From JAVBNW01 sp031551255 (lineage in GTDB: Bacteria; Bacillota; Clostridia; Christensenellales; UBA1750): a DNA stretch of 33,691 nt. The position numbers and the translations under genes are program-made. Shown here piece after piece: positions 23,178 to 29,895 of this stretch. Under the pieces are notes generated by a model. It had not been told where the DNA came from. It saw only the letters and a program-made list of their open reading frames with translations, and made no database searches. The stretch's first letter is position 1; every line of letters starts with the position of its first letter. The stretch lies in NCBI GenBank assembly GCA_031551255.1, contig JAVBNW010000117.1, positions 1 to 33,691 of the forward strand, in the 5' to 3' direction.

Positions 23178-23196
23178 GATTGCATTGCAATCGCTT
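23178..23196 (+). repeat. 19-bp direct repeat, right copy flanking the DUF1989 gene
   Basis: GATTGCATTGCAATCGCTT, the partner of the copy at 22404-22422 (17 of 19 identical). Here the core ATTGCAAT is a full 8-bp palindrome. Confidence 0.5.
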
Positions 23197-23230
23197 TGCC
23201 GCGTTCATGCCCCTGTCGATCGAAACCCGG

Positions 23231-23674
23231 TCATGCCGTCTTTTTCTTCGCACGCCTAACGCCTGAAAATTTGCCGTGCAGCCAGCAAAAACCGGAAGCG
23301 TACAGCATGAGCGGGCAGCCTATGCGCACCGCAATGCCCTTACTTTCACACAGCGCCATGATACTTTCCGGCGCGTCCGCCGCGCCCCAAAACAAAACTT
23401 TTTTTACGCCCAGCGCCGCAAGCTTTTCAATAACGTCCGGCGTATCGGAGTTTTCCGAAAGGATGAACGCGCACTTGGGAACCCCGGGTAAGGCATCCAA
23501 GCTGTCGTAGGTCGAAAAGCCGAGCTGCGTCGGCGGCATGGTCGGCATGGCGAGCACTTTAACCCCGTTGTTTTGAAAGGCCTTGTACAGGCGCTTGTAG
23601 TAGAGATTGTCCTGCGCCGTACAGCCGCAGATCAACACCTCGTCTTCGAAATACTCCGCATCAATCTTTTCCAT
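23231..23674 (-). CDS. CoA-binding domain (YccU-like) protein
   Basis: 147 residues, the size of a stand-alone CoA-binding domain. The Rossmann-like order is visible: a first strand and loop VLICGCTAQDN, the GVKVLAMPTMPP region, YDSLDALPGVPKCAFILSE, then VIEKLAALGVKKVLFWGAA, and the typical ending GIAVRIGCPLMLY. A basic tail (RRAKKKTA) follows. The family binds CoA or a nucleotide, but the role is not known. The start is the ATG at 23674, with GGGAGG six bases upstream. It lies 73 bp downstream of the TetR gene on the same strand and could be read through from it; a possible -10 (TATACT, minus strand, 23714-23709) lies in that gap. Confidence 0.75.
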   Translation of the reverse strand: MEKIDAEYFEDEVLICGCTAQDNLYYKRLYKAFQNNGVKVLAMPTMPPTQLGFSTYDSLDALPGVPKCAFILSENSDTPDVIEKLAALGVKKVLFWGAADAPESIMALCESKGIAVRIGCPLMLYASGFCWLHGKFSGVRRAKKKTA

Positions 23675-23747
23675 AGCGCGCCTCCCAAACGATCAAACTC
23701 TACGGCTCAGTATATTCCCTTCCTACATAGAAATCCATGTAAAAAAG

Positions 23748-24305
23748 TTAATTGCCCTCTCTCATACCAATTCTGCTATAAACATGCGTCATAATGCGGG
23801 CCATGTTTTCCGGCGATTCCCGATTTGCCTTGTTGAGCCAATGCTTAATCACGCTATATCCGCCGTTAATGTAACACGTATAAAAATACTCGGCCGCCTC
23901 ATTCTGCTCGCCGGTTTGCAAGTTCTCATCGATGAGGCGCTTGACCGAAGGCAAGGCGAACAGCTTTTGAGGAAATTCCGGATCGACGTTACTGTTTACC
24001 AAAAGACGGCTCAGCTCGATATTGTCGTTGACAAAGCTCAGCACTTGTACAAATTGTACCTGGTCGATACCCTTCACCGCATCGATGCTGTTTTCGATGC
24101 TCTGTAACCAATCGTCCTCCATTTCGCTCAGAAGCGCGTATTGCGATCCGTAATATTTATAGAAGGTCGATCGGTTTACATCCGCAAGATCGCAAAGCTC
24201 GCGAATGGAAATATCGTGAATGCCTACCGTTTTTAGCAGTTCCAGAAGGCTGTCCTTGAGCATGCGCTTTGTCATTCTCGTCCTACGGTCTTCCCGCTCC
24301 GCCAT
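23748..24305 (-). CDS. TetR-family transcriptional regulator
   Basis: 185 residues. The N-terminal helix-turn-helix is clear (ISIRELCDLADVNRSTFYKYYGSQYALL, in two parts around residues 33-60). The C-terminal ligand domain is shorter and resembles the TetR_C_7 type found with MMPL pumps. It is divergent from the MMPL transporter with a 178-bp gap that holds overlapping promoters and several palindromes, so it almost certainly represses the pump and itself. The ATG at 24305 has AAGGAG nine bases upstream. Confidence 0.93.
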   Translation of the reverse strand: MAEREDRRTRMTKRMLKDSLLELLKTVGIHDISIRELCDLADVNRSTFYKYYGSQYALLSEMEDDWLQSIENSIDAVKGIDQVQFVQVLSFVNDNIELSRLLVNSNVDPEFPQKLFALPSVKRLIDENLQTGEQNEAAEYFYTCYINGGYSVIKHWLNKANRESPENMARIMTHVYSRIGMREGN

Positions 24306-24349
24306 CGGCCATTGCTCCTTTACCCTCGTGGATTTGCTTTCCTTGGCCC

Positions 24350-24470
24350 GTTACGCAACAGAAATCAAGTTTGTGTTGCGCAACATTCATGCATCAAAGA
24401 TCAGTCGGTTGTATATACAACATATGTTTAGTATAATTCGTTTGACATCGTTTGTCAATTCCATGTTGCG
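24350..24470. promoter_or_regulatory. Overlapping divergent promoters and TetR operators
   Basis: Plus-strand promoter for the pump: TTGTAT (24409-24414), 17 bp, TATAAT (24432-24437). Minus-strand promoter for the TetR gene: TTGACA (24458-24453), 17 bp, TATACT (24435-24430). The two -10 boxes overlap on the same bases, so only one polymerase can bind at a time. Perfect palindromes TGTTGCGCAACA (24374-24385) and GTTGTATATACAAC (24408-24421, covering the plus -35) are likely operators. Half-sites ACGCAACA (near 24354) and TGTTGCG (24464-24470) flank them. TTGACA and TGTCAA (24442-24458) form a further inverted repeat. Confidence 0.7.
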
Positions 24471-24483
24471 AGGAGCAAACCAA

Positions 24484-27400
24484 ATGAAGCGCGTCGCTAC
24501 TTTTATCGTAGAAAAGCGAGTTCTCATTCTGATCATCATGCTGGTTCTCACGGCCATATGCGCCGTTTTATCGCTGCGGGTAAGCGTCAATACCGATATG
24601 ACCAAATATCTCCCGGACAAATCCTCCATGAAAAAGGGCATCGACGTCATGGAGGAAGAGTTTCCTACGGTGGATGACGACTACACGATGCGCGTGATGT
24701 TTACCGGCCTTCATGAGGGACAGGCGGAAGCAATGCAAGACACCCTGGCGCAAATCCCCTACGTAAAGGAAGTCGACTACGAGGCCGGCAGCGAGGATTA
24801 CAACAGGGAAAGCCATACGCTGTACATACTGCACACCGGCTACGACTTCGGATCGAAGGAACAACTGTCGATCGAAAAGACATTGGAGGAGCAGTTTTCG
24901 TCGCACGACATGGTGTATATGCTTGACACGCAAAGCGTAACAGCCATTACCCCTTTTATTCTTTTTTGTGCGCTCACCCTTCTTTTGGCGGTCTTGTTTG
25001 TAATGTGCGAATCCTGGGTCGAACCCTTTTTGTTCTTGCTTGCGATCGGCGTCGCCATCGTGCTGAACATGGGAACGAACATTTTCTTGGGCACCATATC
25101 CGAAATCACATGGTCCATCGCCTCCATACTCCAGCTCGTGCTCTCGATGGATTACTCCATCATCCTCATCAACCGCTATCGTCAGGAGCTAAAGACTCAC
25201 GACAACAAGGCGGACGCGATGAAGATCGCGCTCGCCAACGCGTTTTCCTCCATCGCCAGTAGCTCGGTCACTACGATCGTAGGGCTGCTGGTGCTCGTCT
25301 TCATGAGCTTTAAGATCGGCATGGATCTCGGCCTTGTTCTGGCGAAGGGCGTTTTCTTCAGCATGATCTGCGTGTTTGCTATGCTGCCGGCCCTGATTTT
25401 AGGATGCGATACGTGGATACGAAAGACCGCAAAAAAGGTATTGCATGTAAAAATGGACGCCGTCGCCGCCTTCAGCTATAAATTTCGCTATGGTATCCTC
25501 GGCGTCTTCGCGGTGCTGCTCGTCGGCTCCTACTTTTTGCAGAACAACGCCGCGATCGCCTATACGCTCGATGAAGTCGACCCCATCGCCGATGTGTTTC
25601 CCCCCGTCAACACCGTGCTCGTGCTTTTCGACAATCAAGATGAGGATACCATCGCCCGAATCGCCGATCATATTGAAGATAACGAGCACGTAAAGAGCGT
25701 CACCGCCGTTTCCACCACGCTGGGCAAGCCCTATTTCGCTTCGGAGCTGGCGGAAGAACTAAAAACTATGGGCATGGATTCGGACATCGAGCTGGACGCA
25801 AGCGTGCTTAACATTCTGTATTACTATTACTATCGTCACGGCGAGACGGGGGATGTGTCTGCCGGCGATTTTCTGCGTTTCCTTGAAAACGACGTGGTGG
25901 ATAACGAGGCGTTTGCTGATCAGCTGGACGGCGAAATCCGCGACAACCTGGATATGCTATCCGTTTTTTCGGATAGAAAAGAGCTGCTGACGCCCAAAGG
26001 CGCAGCCGAAATCGCATCCGTTTTTGATATAACGAAAGAAGACATCCTTAGCATGTTTGTCTATTACTACGGCAAGCACGGCGGCGTGGATACCGGCGCG
26101 ATGACGCTTTCGCAATTTGTCGGCTTCATACAGAGCGAAATCCTTCCGGATGAAGATTTTAATTCGCTCATCGAGGAGGACATGCGGGATCAGATCGGCA
26201 TGCTGGCCACCCTAACCGATAAGCGCGAAATTTTGATGCCGCGGCGGGCGGGCGGGGCTGCAGACACGCTGGGCATGGATGGCGGCGACATGGATTTATT
26301 GTATATGTACTATTTTGCCCAGCACGGGGCCGTGGATGGCATGACGCTGACGTATCCGGAATTTGCGCGCACAGTCGGAAATATTACGGCCGATAAGCGG
26401 TTTGAAACCTTTTTTGACGACGATATGCGCGATGAAATCGACAAAATGGGTATATTTGCAGACCCGGCGCGGTTTCAAAAACCGGAGAGGAGCGAGGAGC
26501 TCGCAGGCGCGCTGGGGATGGAAGCGCGCATGGCGCAGCTTTTATACATGCTCTACTATGCCGACCACGGCGCGGTGGATTCCTCTCGGCTATCGATCCC
26601 GCAGTTCATCGCGGTGCTCGATAAGGTTCTGGCGGACGATAGATTTGAAAGTGCCATCGACCGCGATATGCGCGATCAGGTCGACATCCTTCGCGTGTTC
26701 GGCAACGAGAGGCGGTTTATGTCCCTTTATAGCAGCAGGGAATTTGCCGATCTCTTGGGCGTCGATCGCAAGATGGCGGATTTGCTGTACGCATATTATT
26801 ACGCCCAAAAGACGGACGTCTCCGTCGACCCGATAACCATAGAGGAATTCGTTCGGTTCTTGAAGGCCGATATCGCCGGCAACGTCCTATTTTCCTCGAT
26901 GATGGGAAGCGGGCAAAAACAGCAGATCGACATGCTGTATACGTTTACCAACCATGCCACCCTTCTTACTTCTTACACGAGCGCGCAGCTCGCTCAGCTG
27001 TTGGGAGGCATGGGGATCGAGCGCTCGATGATCGACATGGTGTTTTCGCTGTATCATTCCGATGGAAGTGAAACCATGACGCTCAGGGGCTTCGTCGATT
27101 TCTTGGTAGACCAGGTGATGGTAGCGGGCTCGCCCTTCGCCACCAATTTTGACGATGCGACCAAGGCGCAGCTTAAAGGTTTGCAAACCCTAATGCAGTA
27201 CGCGCAAGGCGGGCCGTATGCCGCGGCGCAGCTCGCGGCCTTTACCGGCATGGACGGCGCAACGGTCGAGGGCGTCTTGATGGCGGAAAATGCCGTATGT
27301 GGCTTGTGCAGCGGAAGCGATCCCGCGTGCCCGCAATGCGGGGGCAGCGGCTACGCGATGGGACTTATCGATTTTCTGGGCGTGATGGTAAACGATTATG

Positions 27401-29646
27401 GCGCCGCGGAGCTTGCATCCACCCATCAGATGCTGTCCGCCGCGGCAGCGGGCCAAAGTTTTACCGCGCCGGAACTCGCCTCCATCTTTGGCATGGATGA
27501 TGCAACGGTGGGCATGCTGCTAGCGCTGAGCGCCGGAGGCGGCTCAGGGGCGAACCAGAGAACCATGACGCTCTCCGCGTTCATCGATTTTCTGCTTCAA
27601 AACTTCTCGTCGTCGTTGGGGTCGTCGGCGAGCGATCTTCAAATGCTAAAAACGCTCAAGGACGCATCACTTGCGTCGACGGCACTGTCGTATGCGGATA
27701 TGGCGTCCCTTACCGGCATGGATACCGGCATGATCAAGCCTCTCTATCTATATCACATGATCCGCTACGATCATTTCCAGGGGCCGGGCGCGGTGCTTTA
27801 TCACCTTGTGGATTTCATCGTATCGGATATGGCCGGCTCGGGGTTCGGCGGAGACGAGCTTTCGCAGCTTTCCGTTATGAAAGATTTGATGGACGGCGTC
27901 CGAAGGGGCGATACCTATACGCCGGGATCGCTGGCAGGCCTTATCGGCATGGAAGCCGACATGCTTAAAATGCTGTACGCCTTTCATGTGAACGAGCACG
28001 GAGATACGAGCGGGTGGAAGCTGTCTTTGCAGGTGTTGGTCGACTATGTGCTTAACGATCTTGCGACGGGCGAATTTGGCAACTCGCTGGGCACGGACGA
28101 CCTTGAGGGCCTCAAGACCGCCCGCACGCTGATGCAAAGCACGCTGTCCGACCGCCGGTTTACGCCGGACGGGCTTGCAGGCCTCGTGGATATGGAAGGC
28201 GACATGCTCAAGGTGCTCTATGCCTACCACCAAAACCAGCACGGGGATACCGCCGGCTGGAAGCTCTCGTTGCAAGGGCTCGTGAACTACCTGCTCAACG
28301 ACCTTGCCACGAACGAAAACTTCGGCGATTTTCTAAGCGGCGATACGATGAAAGATTTGCAGATGCTCAGCAAGGTGATGGACGGCGCGCTCAAGGGCAC
28401 GCAGTATACCGCCGGGCAATTGGCTAAACTGCTCACCATGGATGAGGATATGCCCACGCAGCTATACCTTTTGAACATCAGCCGGTATGGAGATACGAGC
28501 GAATGGCGCCTGCCGCTTGAGACTTTTATCCACTTCCTTGACGACGAAGTGCTCACCGACGAGGACATCGCAAGCCATATCGACCTTGAGAACGCCGATA
28601 TGCTCGCTGCCGCGCGCCGCATCGTGGATGCGGTCGTCGACGGCACTTCGTATTCGGCCGCCCAGATGGCCGAACTCTTTGACGGCATGTCCGAAGATTT
28701 GAGTGCCGATCGGGTAAAGTTAATGTACGTATACTTCTTCAGCCGTCTGGATTCCGATCCGGAATGGACATTCACCCTATACGATCTGTTCCATTACCTG
28801 ACCGACACGGTGCTTAACGACCCTCTGTTTTCCGATCTATTCACAAGCGATATCCGCGCGACACTGCTCGACGCCGCGACGGACGTGGAAGATGGCCTTG
28901 CCCAGCTCAAAGGTCCGGACTATTCGCGCATGATCATTTCCACCACCTTCCCCGGCGAATCGGACGATACCTACGCGTTTCTTGCAAGCCTCATCGAGCA
29001 ATTCGACGCCGGTTTAAAGGGCAATTACTACCTCGTCGGCAGCTCACCGATGAACTTTGAGATGTCAAACTCCTTCGACAGCGAAATGAGCTTCATCACG
29101 CTGCTTACGGCCATCTCCATCTTTATCGTCGTGGCGCTGACTTTTCGCTCCCTGCTCATTCCGGCTATCCTGGTGCTGGTCATACAATGCGGCGTATACC
29201 TCACCATCAGTGTTATAGGGCTACAGGGCTACAGCATTTACTATTTGGCGCTGCTCATCGTACAGTGCATTCTGATGGGGGCCACCATCGATTACGGTAT
29301 CCTCTTCACTTCGTATTATAAAGAAAAGCGCGACGCGCTCGGGGCGAAGGAAGCGCTGGCGGCGGCGTTGAACGCCTCGATTCATACGATTTTGACTTCC
29401 GGCCTGATCATGATTCTGGTGACAGGCATCCTGGGTGCGCTTTTCGAAAACCCAACGATAGGGCAGATTTGCAGAACGATATCCGTCGGAGCGCTGTGCG
29501 CCACCATCTTAATCGTGTTCATTCTGCCCGGCATCCTATCGGTTTTCGACAGGTGGATACACAAACAGCCCAAAGTACGGACCGTAGAGCCGGGCGATTC
29601 GCCTGCCGCAAGCCCGCATCAAAAAAATGAGCTATCCATCGAATAG
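24484..29646 (+). CDS. MMPL/RND-family transporter with 13 tandem ~80-residue extracellular repeats
   Basis: 1720 residues, roughly double a usual two-half MMPL protein. The first half has TM1 (12-31), an extracellular loop, then helices at about 154-175, 180-203, 207-230, 256-276 and 284-308, with the SMDYS motif (D223) typical of proton-driven MMPL pumps. TM7 (336-354) is followed by a short start of loop 2 and then the 415-1476 repeat array. Loop 2 resumes (1477-1530) before five helices (1536-1556, 1558-1580, 1585-1609, 1634-1655, 1664-1688) with TIDYG (D1603). The pump core is therefore complete and the repeats are an insertion in the second extracellular domain. It should export lipids, toxic compounds or surface molecules, under TetR control. 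The start is the ATG at 24484, with GAGGAG eight bases upstream; longer readings overlap the operators and TetR gene. Confidence 0.92.
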   Translation: MKRVATFIVEKRVLILIIMLVLTAICAVLSLRVSVNTDMTKYLPDKSSMKKGIDVMEEEFPTVDDDYTMRVMFTGLHEGQAEAMQDTLAQIPYVKEVDYEAGSEDYNRESHTLYILHTGYDFGSKEQLSIEKTLEEQFSSHDMVYMLDTQSVTAITPFILFCALTLLLAVLFVMCESWVEPFLFLLAIGVAIVLNMGTNIFLGTISEITWSIASILQLVLSMDYSIILINRYRQELKTHDNKADAMKIALANAFSSIASSSVTTIVGLLVLVFMSFKIGMDLGLVLAKGVFFSMICVFAMLPALILGCDTWIRKTAKKVLHVKMDAVAAFSYKFRYGILGVFAVLLVGSYFLQNNAAIAYTLDEVDPIADVFPPVNTVLVLFDNQDEDTIARIADHIEDNEHVKSVTAVSTTLGKPYFASELAEELKTMGMDSDIELDASVLNILYYYYYRHGETGDVSAGDFLRFLENDVVDNEAFADQLDGEIRDNLDMLSVFSDRKELLTPKGAAEIASVFDITKEDILSMFVYYYGKHGGVDTGAMTLSQFVGFIQSEILPDEDFNSLIEEDMRDQIGMLATLTDKREILMPRRAGGAADTLGMDGGDMDLLYMYYFAQHGAVDGMTLTYPEFARTVGNITADKRFETFFDDDMRDEIDKMGIFADPARFQKPERSEELAGALGMEARMAQLLYMLYYADHGAVDSSRLSIPQFIAVLDKVLADDRFESAIDRDMRDQVDILRVFGNERRFMSLYSSREFADLLGVDRKMADLLYAYYYAQKTDVSVDPITIEEFVRFLKADIAGNVLFSSMMGSGQKQQIDMLYTFTNHATLLTSYTSAQLAQLLGGMGIERSMIDMVFSLYHSDGSETMTLRGFVDFLVDQVMVAGSPFATNFDDATKAQLKGLQTLMQYAQGGPYAAAQLAAFTGMDGATVEGVLMAENAVCGLCSGSDPACPQCGGSGYAMGLIDFLGVMVNDYGAAELASTHQMLSAAAAGQSFTAPELASIFGMDDATVGMLLALSAGGGSGANQRTMTLSAFIDFLLQNFSSSLGSSASDLQMLKTLKDASLASTALSYADMASLTGMDTGMIKPLYLYHMIRYDHFQGPGAVLYHLVDFIVSDMAGSGFGGDELSQLSVMKDLMDGVRRGDTYTPGSLAGLIGMEADMLKMLYAFHVNEHGDTSGWKLSLQVLVDYVLNDLATGEFGNSLGTDDLEGLKTARTLMQSTLSDRRFTPDGLAGLVDMEGDMLKVLYAYHQNQHGDTAGWKLSLQGLVNYLLNDLATNENFGDFLSGDTMKDLQMLSKVMDGALKGTQYTAGQLAKLLTMDEDMPTQLYLLNISRYGDTSEWRLPLETFIHFLDDEVLTDEDIASHIDLENADMLAAARRIVDAVVDGTSYSAAQMAELFDGMSEDLSADRVKLMYVYFFSRLDSDPEWTFTLYDLFHYLTDTVLNDPLFSDLFTSDIRATLLDAATDVEDGLAQLKGPDYSRMIISTTFPGESDDTYAFLASLIEQFDAGLKGNYYLVGSSPMNFEMSNSFDSEMSFITLLTAISIFIVVALTFRSLLIPAILVLVIQCGVYLTISVIGLQGYSIYYLALLIVQCILMGATIDYGILFTSYYKEKRDALGAKEALAAALNASIHTILTSGLIMILVTGILGALFENPTIGQICRTISVGALCATILIVFILPGILSVFDRWIHKQPKVRTVEPGDSPAASPHQKNELSIE
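25726..28911 (+). repeat. 13 tandem protein repeats (75-87 residues each) within the MMPL transporter
   Basis: Units start at residues 415, 502, 584, 665, 746, 828, 911, 992, 1069, 1144, 1225, 1307 and 1389 and end at 1475. The common pattern is [YF]-[TS]-x4-LA-x-L-x-GM-x3-M-x3-LY-x2-Y-x3-HG-x6-L[ST]L-x2-F[VI]-x-FL, then an acidic segment, a Phe and a final helix with an L-x2-L pattern. Units 10 and 11 are closest (HGDT-GWKLSLQ and Y-LNDLAT shared), while units 2 to 4 share DMRDQ/E and HG-VD. Unit 7 replaces its middle by a four-cysteine knuckle. Repeats diverge at DNA level, so they are old duplications. Confidence 0.85.
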
Positions 29647-29694
29647 GCCTGTTTTTGCCCGGCAATGCTTTCCCTATGCCTCTTTCTACAGCCC

Positions 29695-29728
29695 AAAAGC
29701 GCCATGACCGAAACGTCATGGCGCTTTT
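29695..29728. terminator. Bidirectional rho-independent terminator
   Basis: A perfect 14-bp stem (AAAAGCGCCATGAC at 29695-29708 with GTCATGGCGCTTTT at 29715-29728), loop CGAAAC, giving four T after the GC stem on both strands. It lies between the convergent transporter and glycoside hydrolase genes. Confidence 0.9.
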
Positions 29729-29760
29729 CAACGAAAAGATCGGCGAAAGCCTCCGGCGGC

Positions 29761-29868
29761 CAGTTTCTTGAAAGAAGCTGGACAAGAACTTTCACCAAGA
29801 ATGCCTGTGCGCAAGCATTCTTGGGATAAGCATTCCAAAGGTTATCGTGCCCTTGGGTTGCCAAGGGC
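29761..29868. repeat. Array of three intergenic hairpins
   Basis: The gap between the terminator and the hydrolase gene holds three successive inverted repeats: CAG-TTTCTT/AAGAA-CTG (29761-29780), CCAAGAATGC/GCATTCTTGG (29795-29804 and 29815-29824) and GCCCTTGG/CCAAGGGC (29849-29868). No gene is seen. It may be a decayed dispersed intergenic repeat, but a second copy was not found in the window. Confidence 0.45.
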
Positions 29869-29895
29869 CCTCCGTGCGCTTTGATCAGCGGTAAC

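Noticed and set aside
24220..24483. Upstream extension of the MMPL gene by 88 codons
   Set aside because: It would overlap the TetR gene and both promoters, and its sequence is not membrane-like; the ATG at 24484 has a strong ribosome site.
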